Translations under genes and position numbers: made by a program
Notes under the pieces: model-generated
The model's database searches: none
What the model was told of the DNA's origin: nothing
What the model saw: the letters and a program-made list of their open reading frames with translations, nothing else
In this document: one piece after another, positions 12,541-23,902 of the stretch
Position numbering within the stretch: position 1 is the first letter of the stretch
How the letters are laid out: each line of letters starts with the position of its first letter
Origin: Cycas panzhihuaensis
Lineage: Eukaryota; Cycadophyta
DNA length: 64,000 bases
Direction of reading: 5' to 3'
NCBI GenBank assembly: GCA_023213395.1
Contig: CM041465.1
Location: 51,653,741-51,717,740, forward strand

Positions 12541-15500
12541 ATGGTTTTTTCCATCGACCCATCCCTCTCCCCTGATGATCCCTCTGATTTTGACTCTAAC
12601 CATGAGGCTGATGATGAAACCCATGATGAACCTTTACCAGACCCCCACCCTAAAGTATTTATATCTGCTGTTACCACTTCTACCTATCCTGAACCCCTAA
12701 GAGTTAGAGGCATCCTCTGTAAGACTCTAATATCTATCTTGATTGACAGTGGCACGTCACTTAACTTCATTGATATTTTGATAGCCAGATAACTCAACCT
12801 ATATATTGTCCCAAAAATTATCTTTGCATGTTCTCTACTAGGGTACCAAAAACTCCATTATGCAGGTGTTATTAAAAACCTCCAAGTCTAAATTAGCTCA
12901 TACCTTTTGGTGTCAGATTTCTATGCCTTTTCAATAGGAGGATCTGATGCTATCTTGGGGATTCAATGGTTGCAAACACTGGGGACCTATAGCACGAATA
13001 ACTCACCTACAAATCCATTCATTGCCTTCAAAGACCATATGGGTTGAAATCACAAAATTTACAAAATGCAATCCCCCCCTAACCAAGTGGTCTCTCCTAG
13101 ACATATGAAATGCCATCTTCATACTCACCTAGGGTATATAGTTCATCTCAATAATATTCAAATCGCACCATAAATTCATCCACACATCCAAGATGTCATT
13201 ACCTAATATGAACAAGTATTTGCCCCTCTGCCTACCACTATCCCTCCTGACTGTGGTTTTTATCATACAATTGACCTCTAATCTAACCATGACCCTATCA
13301 GCCTTCGACCTTACTGTAACTTATACTTCCAAAAGAATGGAATTAAGAAACTCACAAATAAGCTCCTTGACATAGGCATAATTCAACTAAGTAAAAGCCC
13401 TTATGTAGGCCCAATTGTCTTAGTTAGGAAGAAGGATGTCTCCTTTCTCCTTTGCGTTGACTATAGGGAATTAAATAAGATTACTATTAAAAATAAGTTT
13501 CCCACCCCTTGCATAGATGACATGCTAGACGAAATCCATGGTGCAACCATTTTTTCTAAGTTAGACCTCCAATCTAGGTACTACCAAATCCTAATTGCCC
13601 CACAAGATTGTCATAAGACAACAGTTTGCATATATCATGGCCATTTTGAGTTTCGTACAATGCCCTTTGGCCTTTGCAATGCCTCGACAACCTTCCAAGC
13701 TCTCATGAATAAAATCTTTGGTCTTTACCTTCTGAAGTTTGTCATAGTTTTCTTTGATGACATTCTTATTTATAGTGCCTGATTAGATCACCATATCAAA
13801 CACATAGAAATTGTTCTCCAAATATTACAAAACCACTAACTCTATGCAAAACTATTTAAGTGTGAGTTTGGACAATCAGAACTTAATTCTTTAGGTCATA
13901 TCATATCATCAGAAGGGGTATGTGTAGACCCTGATAAAATATCGGTCATCATAATGTGGCCGACACCTACCACTCTTACCTAACTATGAGCATTCCTTGG
14001 GCTCACTATTTTTTATCGATGCTTCGTGCATAATTATGCTTTTCTTGCTGCCCCATTAAATAACCTCCTTCGCAAAGAGGCTTTCCAATGGTCTCCAAAA
14101 GTGGATGTTGTCTTTTCTCACTTCAAGGTTGTAATGACCTCCACTCCAGTCCTCATCACTCCTGATTTCAACCAACCCTTCCAACATGAATGCGATGCTT
14201 CAGGGTTTGGTTTAGGTGCAATCCTAATGCAAGACTCTCATCCCATTGCATTCGAAAGGTAAAAATTAAAAGAGCATGAGCTTTATCTCTCTACATATCA
14301 GAAAGAGATGAAGGTTATTCTTCATGCTATTGATAAATGGCGGTAATATCTCTTAGGCTCTAAGTTCACTATTCTCACAGATCATCGTAACCTCCATAAT
14401 TTATTGACTCAGCTAGTCTTATCTGAAGAACAAGCTAAGTGGGTTCACTAATTACAAGTCTTTGACTTCTCAATAGCATATAAAAAAGGCAAAGACAATA
14501 TAGTGGCAGATGCCCTTTCACATCTTCATCCTAATGATAATGTTCTTAACCCAAGCCTCCATGCCATTAACAATCCCTAACTACTTTGGCTTGATGAACT
14601 ATGCATTGAAAACCAAGCCCAGCCAGACTATCCTAATTGGAAATAAAAAGTTCTCACCTATAAAGGTTGGTCAACCTTTAACAATCATCTCCTCTACCAC
14701 AATCGTATCTTTGTCCATTCCTCCTCCTCTTTCATCCCTAAAATCCTAATAGAATACCACTCGTCTCCCCTCGGTGGCCACTTTGGCTTTTATAAGACTT
14801 ATCAACAGATTCGCATAGATTTCTTTTGGCCCCATATGAAGACCACCATATTCACCTTCGTATTAGAATGTGACACCTGTCAGTGAAATAAAGTAAAGGC
14901 CAAACCTCTCCCTAGCCTTCTCTAACCATTAAATATTCCTCAAGGCAAGTGGCAAGATATTGCCATGGACTTCATCAGGGGCCTACCTCTATCTGCTGGG
15001 TTTGACTCCATTTGGGTAGTCATTGATCGATTAACTAAGTACTCATACTTTCTCCCAATGCACACCTCATATTCATCCTCCCATCTCACTGACTTGTATG
15101 TCTAATTCATATTTCACCTCCATGGTTTCCCATCATTTATCATTTGCGACCGAGACCCTAAGTTTACTAGCTCCTTTTGGCAAGAACTCTTTAAGGCTGT
15201 TAGAACCTCATTTAATATGAGTTTTGCCTACCACTTACAAGCATGTGGCTAATCCAAGGTTCTAAACAAAACTTTAGAAACTTATCTTCATTGTTTTGCC
15301 TTAGAACACCAAGGTAAGTGGACCTCATGGCTTGCCTTGGCCGAGTATTGGTATAACTCTTCCCATCATTCTACCATTGGTATGTCCCCCTTTTTGGCTC
15401 TTTATAGCTACCACCTACCTTTCCACTATACCCTAGCCACAAACTTTTGAACAGCTTCTGTGTAATAAAAGCTTCAAGAAATGGATCAAATCTTGCATGC

Positions 15501-16008
15501 CCTTTGACAGAATTTAGCCACCGCCCAAAATCGAATGAAGCAACTCATAAACTGCCATCGATCTGATTGATCCTTTGATATTAGAGATCTAGTATACCTT
15601 TTCCTCTAACCTTATAAGCAATAATCCCTTAAGTCACATCAAGGGCATAAACTAAGCCCCTGCTACTATGGCCCTTATAAGATCCTATACAAAATTGATG
15701 AAGTTGCTTACACCGTTGAACTTCCCCCAAATACTAATATCCACAATGTTTTCCATGTGTCCTGCCTAAAAAATACCTTGGCACTAAAGTTACACCCTAC
15801 ACAACCTTACCCATTCTCTCTAAAGAGCAAACTCTTACAATTCCTCCTGATAAAATCCTTGCCAGTCACCAGCGCCACTTCTGGAATCACACTATTTCTG
15901 AACACTTGGTACTGTGGGTTGGCTGCAATGCAGATGAAGCTACTTGGGAATCCGACAAGTTCATCCAACAATATCCTCATCTCCAATGCTATGAGGACTT
16001 AATGTCTC
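12541..16008 (+). pseudogene. G1 pol (protease, RT, RNase H, integrase, chromodomain-like tail)
   Basis: Continues gag in the same frame. Protease LIDSGTSLNFID is near 12736; the RT segment runs from about 13390 with KLDLQSRYYQI and VFFDDILIY (catalytic FDD at 13753-13761). RNase H begins HECDASGFGLGAIL near 14188, keeps a later Glu (QKEMKV), and ends DNIVADALSH. Integrase has its H-H-C-C zinc region at about 14757-14885 and core residues in [16 protein letters not shown] and LETYL. The C-terminal LVLWVGCNADEATWES stretch (about 15905-15955) resembles a chromodomain and is reached after a single frameshift near 15805. About 25 further stops interrupt the frame, nearly all C-to-T changes. Confidence 0.92.
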
Positions 16009-16021
16009 AGAGGGAGGAACC
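16009..16021 (+). promoter_or_regulatory. G1 polypurine tract
   Basis: AGAGGGAGGAACC immediately precedes the 3' LTR start at 16022, the usual position for the plus-strand primer. Confidence 0.85.
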
Positions 16022-16367
16022 TGTAACATAACCCCACCTTTCCTTAGCATTAGCGAGTGGGAGCCACTAGCAAGTAAGGATTAAGGTATTTATTAAGATG
16101 TGTGTATGGATCGCTAAGCCATCCAATAAGATGTAAGGCCGCTAGGGCCACCAATAGAATCATAAGGATGAAGACCCTTACTTGTGTATTTAAAGGGTTA
16201 AATCACTTGTAATATTGTCGAGTATGGTATCTTGAAAGAGAAATTACTTCGGTACTCATTGTAGTGATTCACTATCTGTGATTTGCTTGTGTATTTGCAT
16301 TATTTTGGCTTCATTTTTTGCTAATTTTGGCACCTACAAGTCTAGATTTCTGAGAAGGAACAATCCA
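16022..16367 (+). repeat. G1 3' LTR
   Basis: 346 bp, the same length as the 5' copy, and followed by ATCTC, the second half of the target duplication. Confidence 0.95.
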
Positions 16368-16372
16368 ATCTC

Positions 16373-18290
16373 CATACAGAAAAGCTATTTTTATATCCAA
16401 CTACTCCAACTCTAAATCAAGAGAAGCTACTAATGTTAACATAACGTGAATTGAAATAAGTTTAATAATTGGTGAAAAGCTCTCATGAAAATCAATACTT
16501 ACGTTTTGTACAAAGCCTTTAGCTACTAGTCTTGACTTGTATTTATCAACCTTTCCATCAACATCTATTTTCTTCTTGAAAACCCACCTATAACTAATAA
16601 TCTTCCTACCATGTAGAAGTTCTACCAGGTCCCATGAATTATTTTTCTTCAAAGTATCTATCTCTTCCTACATAGCCCTCTTCCACTTCTCACTATGGAT
16701 ATCATCTACTACTTCCTGATAGCATGTAGGCTCACCATCATTAGTAACTAAAGTAATAGAAATAGAAGGGTTGTACCTGTCAGGTGGATGACTAATTTGT
16801 GTAGATCTTCAAATAGTTAGTGGAGGACTATCCATATACTCCTATAAATCTATTGTAGATTCATCTTTAGAAAGCTCTTCCTACATTTTCATTTCCAAAG
16901 ATGGCTAGGTCTCAAGCTTGACTTGTTGATGTTCAACTTTCTAGTTCAATTTTACTTCAACTTCTACATTGTCTAAATTTAGAAAAAGAGATTTATCATT
17001 AAACATAACATCTCTGTTAATAGTGATTTTATGGGCAATAGTATTTGACAATTTGTATCCCTTCACACCATCTTTATTACCATAACCAACAAAGATACAT
17101 CTCTTGGATTTTGGGTCTAACTTTGAACATTGACTTTTATTAGTCAAGGCATAAGCATCATAACTAAAAACTTTCAAATTTAAATAGTTACATGGATGTC
17201 CAGTCCATACCTCTTTGGGAATCTTATAGTCTATTTCAAGTGATGGTGACCTATTTACTAAATAATAAGTTGTCTAAATAGCTTCTGCCCATAAGCCCTA
17301 CTCCACTCCTACGTTACTCAACATACTTCTCACTCTTTCTAAGAGTTTCTTGTTCATGCAATCAACTATGCTATTCTATTATGGAGTATAGTTAGTAGTC
17401 TTATGCATTTTGATCCTAACTTCTCTGCAATAGTTCTTAAACTCCAAAGAGTTGAACTTACCTCTATTGTCAGTTCTTAAATATTTGATTGACCTGTCAG
17501 TGTTCTTCTCAACTAAAGCTTTGAACTGCTTAAATACATTGAAAACTATATATTTCTTTTTCAAAAAATAGACCCATACGTTTCTAGAGTAATCATCTAT
17601 AAATGTGACAAAGTATAATGATCCTCCATAAGATATTGTAGGGGATGGTTCTAACATATCTGAATGTACATAATCCAGAACACCTTTACTAATGTGACTC
17701 CTTACTTTAAACCTGAGTCTACACTATTTTCTAGAAACATAATGTTTATAAAAAGTCAAAGCTAAAAGTTACAAGTTAGGAAGCAACTTACGATTCATCA
17801 GTACCTTAAGTCCCCTCTCACTTATGTGCCCAAGTCTCTGGTGCCATAATTGTTCTAGATCTTCTAGGAATCTTTGATGTTATAACTGCATGGCTAACAT
17901 CTGTACTTCCCACTAAAATGTAAAGGTTTCTTTTCTTTAAGGTTTTCATAATAACCAAGGTACCCTTTAACACCTTCAAGACTCCTTCACGACCTGTGTA
18001 CTTATAACCACCAGAATCTAGTTCACCCAAGGAAATCAGATTCCTTTTTAGATCAAACATATGTCTAACTTTAGTTATGTTCTTACTACACCATTGAACA
18101 TTTTAATTTTGATGCTACCAATGCCTACTGTCTTATAGGAAACTTCATTTCCCATAAGCACATCACCACCATGAAGAGGTTGGTATGATGAAAACCAACT
18201 CTTGTGTGGACATATATGGTGTGAAGTACCCGAATCTAATAATTAATCATGACGATAATGGAAAACATTATAAACAACTAAGACATCATC
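16373..18290 (-). pseudogene. Tork element pol, 5' half (protease, integrase, RT N-terminal part)
   Basis: On the minus strand, from right to left: protease LLDSGTSHHICPHK (about 18235-18195), GAG-pre-integrase MFDLKRNLISLGELDSGGYK (18060-18001), then a zinc region with AHKWERGLKVLMNRKLLP. Integrase FVTFIDDYSRNVWVYF lies near 17600 and RTDNRGKFNS near 17470. The integrase C-terminal FVGYGNKDGVKGYKL is near 17090, and the RT start NNSWDLVELLHGRKIISYRW near 16645. The reverse transcriptase stops at the G1 duplication and continues at 9866. The protease Asp-Ser-Gly and the D and D positions of integrase are readable; stops and a few shifts inactivate it. Confidence 0.9.
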
Positions 18291-19090
18291 ATCTGCACCT
18301 TGATTTAATTCCACTTAATTAGCCTCCTTGGCAGGATCTTCCTTTGTCTTAAAGTCTTTCTTTTTGTAGTAATGCTTCTTGAGGTGACCTATCTTATTGC
18401 AATTCCAACATCAGATCTTACTCTTCTTACCTTTTGACTTTGACCTTGATATGTCCTTAGAGCTTTGTCCTCTCTCAATCATTCTACCCTTTGTTTTTAT
18501 AGCTTTTGGTGTGTAGGTTTCAAGATTTGACTTCCTCCTCACCTCTTCTGTCAGCAAAACACTCATAACAGAATCATAGTCTAATTCATCTATAGTGCTA
18601 ACACTAATTGAAGTGATAATATTATCCCAAGATTCTAGTAATCAATATAACAAGGTAACATCCTTATCCTTAACATTGATATTAGCCAACTGACAAATAA
18701 GAGTGTTAAAAATATTTAAATGATCAAAAATTTTTATACCTTCCTTCACCTATAATGATACAACTACCTATTTAAGTAGATTTGATTCACCATTGATTTG
18801 GTCATGTACAAGCCTTCTAATTAGGTCTATAATCCTATTGTTATATTCTCCACTACGATGTTAAATTAAACTTTATCCACTAAGTATAATTGTATTATGC
18901 TAAGAGTCCTTTTATCCATATCATCCCATTCGTCATTGTCCATCCATATAGGTTTCTTAGATTTGCCTTTCAGAGCTCTGTACAATCCTTATTATACCAG
19001 AACATCATATGCTTTTAGTTTTCATAACTCGAAGTTATTCTTACTATTAAATTTCTCCACCTTGAACTTTATATTTATTAGTTTTGACAT
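18291..19090 (-). pseudogene. Tork element gag
   Basis: The minus-strand start at 19090 reads MSKLINIKFKVEKFNSKNN, followed by FELxKLKAYDVLV and the KKPIWMDNDEWDDMDKRTL block typical of copia gags of this lineage. A zinc knuckle, CWNCNKIGHLKKHY, lies near 18415-18375; its fourth ligand Cys is Tyr, a single G-to-A change. Internal stops are frequent. The start lies about 60 bases inside the primer site, which fits. Confidence 0.82.
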
Positions 19091-19148
19091 TTGGTATTGA
19101 AAAAGCTGATACTAAAACCTTCATGAACTTGCTACAAAAATAAAAGTG

Positions 19149-19160
19149 GCTCTCATACCA
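19149..19160 (-). promoter_or_regulatory. Tork element primer binding site
   Basis: On the minus strand it reads TGGTATGAGAGC, one change from the initiator-Met-tRNA complement, two bases inside the right LTR. It fixes the element's orientation. Confidence 0.9.
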
Positions 19161-19162
19161 CT

Positions 19163-19827
19163 TGTTGAGAAAACTAGGTCATGATAACCAAAAACCACCA
19201 CTAAGATCTAAATAATTTTATAACTAGTTATAGGAATTGAAACTAAAATTTAATATGTAAGTTCTTAAGCTAGAGGTAATATAACAAATAAACCAGAAAG
19301 CTAAAGCATCATATATACACCAGCTATAATGTGGTAAAATCCTAGCAGTATGCTAGAGAAACATCCACATAGGAAAGGTATTGATCTTTACTATCTAAGA
19401 ATGGAGAAATGTATATAATCCATAATAGAATGCTAATAACAATAACAACCAACTACCTCTTCTCAATACAATACATCTAATACATTAAATACCATCAACA
19501 TAATGAAAAGACACCCTAAATTGGGCTATATGAGAGAGTTATATAAGGCACAAATCTCAACCATTAAATCTGGAGTATTTTAACATGAATGACCCTAATT
19601 CTCTTTACAATTTAGTATGTTTTATAGTGCTAGCATTTTGGATCTAGGGCTACCACCCCTAAATCCATATTTACAGGGGGGGAGAGGGTTCTAGTACCCC
19701 CCACACTGCCTAGTTAAGGGGGGCTCCCACCCCCCTTGGATCCCCCCACAAAAGTTTAGGGGAGAAATCGCACTACCAACCTATCAAAATTATTACCTCC
19801 AAAACATTGTTATCACATTATCTAACA
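19163..19827 (-). repeat. Tork element 5' LTR (right)
   Basis: TGTTGAGAAAAC to TCTAACA, matching 7952-8627 and followed by the AAGTA duplication. It carries a GC-rich block at about 19670-19765 with several G-runs and C-runs, including a perfect inverted repeat at 19716-19737 (AAGGGGGG, loop CTCCCA, CCCCCCTT). Confidence 0.9.
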
Positions 19828-19832
19828 AAGTA

Positions 19833-21627
19833 TATAATGATGCTTTTTCCTTATGATAATTCATATTATCATTCTTATATTATATGGAACGATCCTTGTT
19901 CTGCCCAATCATACCAAGATTATGAGTGTTTTTATCATCAAAAAGCTCATCTTGCACCCTGAGAAACACATCTCATTCCTCTAAGTTAATTAGCTCAACA
20001 AGTAGAGATGTAGGCAATAGAAGGTTCTTAACATACTCATAAAAAGGTTACAGAAATAAGAAAATCTACCTCAATAATTAGGGTTTTATAAGATTTGATT
20101 TTTTCAATTTTCTATTCTAGTGGAGTTTCTTCTAGTTTAATAAGATTTTCTTGTTCCTACTTCCTCTCATCTAATTTTGGTTCCTTATAATGAGATGCCT
20201 CTTTAGCAATATGTTAGTGAAGTGAGGTATGAAATGAAAACTTGCCAATCTTGTGTGTGGTATGTGTAGCACTAAGCTCTTACCCACTAGTAGAGGTAAT
20301 TATCCAAATAATTAGAGGTAATTAAGACTAAGTAACTTTAATCCCAATTATAAAGTGAATTCTTATAGAATGTTATAAATGTTGTGATTGACTCTTTATG
20401 ATCAACAGAGCTATTAAGCTCAAATTTAGGGAGATTATTGGGAAGGACAATTAGCATTTTGTTCTTTTCTTTTCCTCTATGGATTCAAGTTTTCATTATG
20501 AATGATTTCTTTATAGGCGATTTTATCTTCCTTAAGCACTTATGTTAACTTACTCTATAAGTACAATCTCAATGTTTGGTCCATTTACCCTCTTTGAATG
20601 GATTTGATCTTATTTATTGCTTCTTATTTTTATTTCAATCTTAGCTCTAAAAGAGCATTTAATAGACTTTAAAAGATTAAGGGGCCCTTTTTTATTTTCC
20701 CTCTAAAAATTAAAAATATATTCCTTTTTCTTAAAAGAATATTTGCAAGTAAATTTTTAAAAGAGAGGACTTTAACTAGCCCCTTTTCTCATATTTACTT
20801 GATTATGGATATCACTTTGTATTCCACATGTATGCACTATTTAAATTGTAGGCATTTATGAATGGTATCTTGTTCCCTCCTCTATATAATTGTATAGTCC
20901 CATTTTGGCTAAAAAAAAAAAAGATCAAATGTTTATTTCCCTCAATATTATTTAAAAAAAAATGTATTTTTTCCCTCTCATTTTTGAATTAGAAATATTT
21001 TATTTTAAATAGAATATTCTAAAGATAATTTATTTAAAATTTGGACCTTAGTCTAAATATTTTACTCTTATAACCCTTGTCTCCTCTTGTATGATTTTTC
21101 CCACATGAAATTTCTTTCCCTAACTTATTGCATTTATGCATTTCCTATGACTTCTACATTTAGGCATTGGTTGATGTCTTTGTGGATTGATTTATATGCT
21201 TACATCCAAAGTTATATCTTTAGATTAAATTACCTATGGATGAATTCAAACCTATTTGTGCTCTAAGAATGGTATTCAATCCATTATCTTCATTTAAATA
21301 CTTCCATCTTTTGGGGGTAACATGGAATGCTTCTAGTAGCAACTAATAATTTATGCAATTTATGTTAGAATTACTTAGTTGTTAGAACTCAAATTACTCT
21401 TGCACAATGCCTAGCACATGCTATAATCCTATGTAATTTTCTAAGTGATTTATATATTTAACTTAAACATTGATATATTGCATGCTACTTCCAATCAATC
21501 CAACTTAAATTCTTATGGAATTCCAAGTAGTTCAAACTATGGTGTAACGATGCCATAATAGGCACTTAAAATTAAATTAATTCCTTGATTTAAATTTAGT
21601 TGAGTCCCTTATGACATCCTAACCCTA
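19833..21627. other. AT-rich interior of element X, no supported gene
   Basis: About 1.8 kb between the Tork and copia-2 insertions. If 7521 and 29619 mark the LTRs of one element, this is part of its interior. I could not recognise a coding frame on either strand. Confidence 0.5.
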
Positions 21628-21632
21628 CCTCC

Positions 21633-21945
21633 TGAAAGAGGTTAATGTATCAAGGTCATTTGTGTAGATTAATTATGTGACCTTAGGATATCTTATTAGC
21701 ATTAGTCTCTTAATGAAATATACTTTATGTGCATTTAGATGTAATTTCGGGTTCATGTCATTAGGCAGGAAAATCCTAACCCTAATGCTCACCCTCAATA
21801 ATAAAAGGTAAAATCTCAAGGAGAGAGTCATTATTCATTCTCACCTATAAGCTTACTCTCATATCTTGTTTCATCTTCTTTTTCATTCTCCATTGCCATT
21901 GTGTGCATGTGAGTGATTTGTCTCCTAGATCCATCCTTCCTTCAT
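21633..21945 (+). repeat. Copia-2 5' LTR
   Basis: TGAAAGAGGTTAATG to CTTCCTTCA. It contains CAATAATAAAAGG near 21799, a possible TATA-like or polyadenylation segment. It pairs with 28986-29297. Confidence 0.95.
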
Positions 21946-21947
21946 GT

Positions 21948-21959
21948 GGTATCAGAGCT
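21948..21959 (+). promoter_or_regulatory. Copia-2 primer binding site
   Basis: TGGTATCAGAGC, a perfect 12-base match to the initiator-Met-tRNA complement, two bases after the LTR. Confidence 0.95.
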
Positions 21960-23902
21960 AGAAGGGGATCTACTCACTCCATTCCACTTGCATGGAGTCA
22001 TTTTGCCTCTCCTTCACCTTCAATGTGAAGTATTGAGAGTGCATTCATTATTTTTTAACAATTTGAGAGTTTAAAATTATAGTATTTTACATGTTGCTAC
22101 TTTGTCCATGTGTGAAAAAATTTAGAGGTGAAGAATACAAGTTTTTGAAGTCGTTTAACTACCGGAACAGTCCTAGAAGTATTAAAGGCCAAAAATTTTA
22201 TAAAAAATTGACCATCTTAGAATTTGATGAAATTTGGCATGCAAGGTCAGCTTGACTAGAGGATAATTTTTATCTTCTAGAGAAACTTCATATTTAGCCT
22301 GAAACAATGAGTTTTAGCTATGACAAAAGGGTAAATTTTGTGGATAAGTGATTTAAAGCACTTTTCCTAATGAAATCCTTTAATTATAAGCTGAAGATCT
22401 GAAAGTTTTATTAAGGGATCTGGTAGATTTATGTATTAAGATTAGTTTAAGATAAATCTCATCGAATTTTATCCACTGGTTAGTGAGATCTATGCAGTTT
22501 TCTCATGATTGCTGATTTTGCCTATTCAACCCCACAAAGGATCTTACAAGGGCATTTTGGGTAATGTTTTGGCAGATTTTGTAGATGGTATAGAAGGGAA
22601 AGTTAATATACGTGTAAAAATATAACTTTTGATATATTGAAGTTAAGATTATGAGATAGTTGATCTGGCATGATTTTTACTTTGGTGCTTTTTCGGGTAG
22701 AAATTTTTTTGTGCCTTTTCTAAAATTTAACTTTACAACTCAATCAGAAACAACATTATGAACACTTTTTCCTTCTATCATAAATTCAAATTTCATCATT
22801 TAGGCCTTCATATTTATAATTAAAAAAAAAAAAATCTATTTATCATTATTTATAAATTTTGTGAAAAAATCACAAAATAGGGCAAAATAACATGCATGTA
22901 GATTTAGAAAAATTATCATTTTAGCGATAAGTTGATCTACGTTTTATCCTATTATGGATTTTATATCAAAACTTCTAAAATCATATTTAGAAACATTGTA
23001 CTAAAGCAAGGGAAACCTTGGATCGGAAGCAACATCTGGTTCCCCTGCTAAATCTAGCATGTTTTTCTATTTGCGCATATAGCATAAAGCATTACAAAAG
23101 TAACAACAATAATAAATCATTACATAAGCAACAATAATAACAAAGCATCACAAAAGTAACAACAATAACAAAGCAAGCACGAAAAGTAAGCAAGCACATT
23201 TGGCAAGTTTCTATTTTAGTTTTCAGTTATATGGAAACATCTTACACTATTCCTAAAAGGAATCTCATCCGTATGATCTATACCACTAGTTCTTGACTTG
23301 TGCACACACTCGCCTTGGTTGAAATAGATCAAGGTTGGCCAAAGTTCAGGCCCTAAGGGAGGTGTGAGTTTCATACTAGGTTTGGTCTTAACCGGAATAG
23401 TGGTGGAGGGACAGGTTAGCCATACCTATGGCCTCCAATCAGGGATAATCCTGATAACTACCTGGGAAAACTAAAAACCTTAATGCAAGATTAAAATCAA
23501 CTGGGTCTAATATTCGTCATAGTCGTGGGATATACAGTACCGTTTGACTCTTCGGAGGAGGTATATAACTACTCATTAGTGAACTGGGTGAGGATTGAGA
23601 GTACCTGGGCTCCACTGTGACTTGGATTTTATCACCAAGCATAGGTGTAGGTATCGTAGGTAAAGGACCAAATTGTATGCTAGAAGCCTTAGGCATCTAA
23701 ACCTCACCTACATTTGGACATAAGTGAGAGGTTAGTGGCATGGCACATCACCACTCTTTGCCAGCTCTACATTAGGCCTCATTCTTGCATCATTACTTAT
23801 ATTTATTTTTTATATAATTGTTGAAAAATAGTCAATCATTGCTTACTTCTCATCATAACAATCATTTTTACATCCCTTTTGTGCCAGGTGTACTAGTCAC
23901 AT
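21960..23902 (+). other. Copia-2 long leader with short repeats
   Basis: Nearly 2 kb between primer site and gag, which is long for a copia element. It has no supported coding frame. At about 23085-23185 a loose tandem repeat alternates AACAATAATAAC-like and AAAGCATCACAAAAGTAAC-like units. The part from about 23230 to 23760 is less AT-rich than the rest. Confidence 0.65.

Larger units (their letters stand above)
9872..16367 (+). mobile_element. Chromovirus G1 (Ty3/gypsy), nested in the Tork element
   Basis: A structurally complete 6.5-kb element. Both LTRs are exactly 346 bp, the target duplication is ATCTC (9867-9871 and 16368-16372), the primer site is at 10220, a polypurine tract lies before the 3' LTR, and gag-pol runs in gypsy order (protease, RT, RNase H, integrase, chromodomain-like tail). 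By eye the LTRs differ at about 29 of 346 positions (8%), mostly transitions. The insertion cuts the reverse transcriptase of the surrounding copia, so it is younger than its host. Confidence 0.95.
7952..19827 (-). mobile_element. Tork/Tnt1-like copia retrotransposon, split by chromovirus G1
   Basis: A complete minus-strand element by structure. It is flanked by 5-bp duplications AAGTA (7947-7951 and 19828-19832), with LTRs at 7952-8627 and 19163-19827 and a primer site next to the right LTR. Gag, protease, integrase, reverse transcriptase and RNase H are in copia order on the minus strand. The reverse transcriptase is interrupted at 9867-16372 by G1, and its reading resumes on the other side of that insertion. 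Motifs such as FVTFIDDYSR in integrase and the ASKN/AEINKLKAQL stretch in RT point to the Tork (Tnt1) lineage. LTR divergence is roughly 15% in the stretch I compared, so it is older than G1. Confidence 0.9.

Noticed and set aside
11488-16008. A variant genetic code in which TAA and TAG encode Gln
   Set aside because: Stops also occur as TGA at Arg and Trp positions, they differ between related copies, and other decay such as lost catalytic residues is present. The young LINE in the same window is almost free of them. C-to-T decay explains them.
21765-21785. Telomere-like CCTAACCCTAA in the copia-2 LTR
   Set aside because: Only one and a half units, present at the same place in both LTRs as ordinary LTR sequence; no array.
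23085-23185. CRISPR-like array of short repeats
   Set aside because: Units are irregular, low-complexity AAC/AAT repeats without constant spacers, inside a plant retrotransposon leader.
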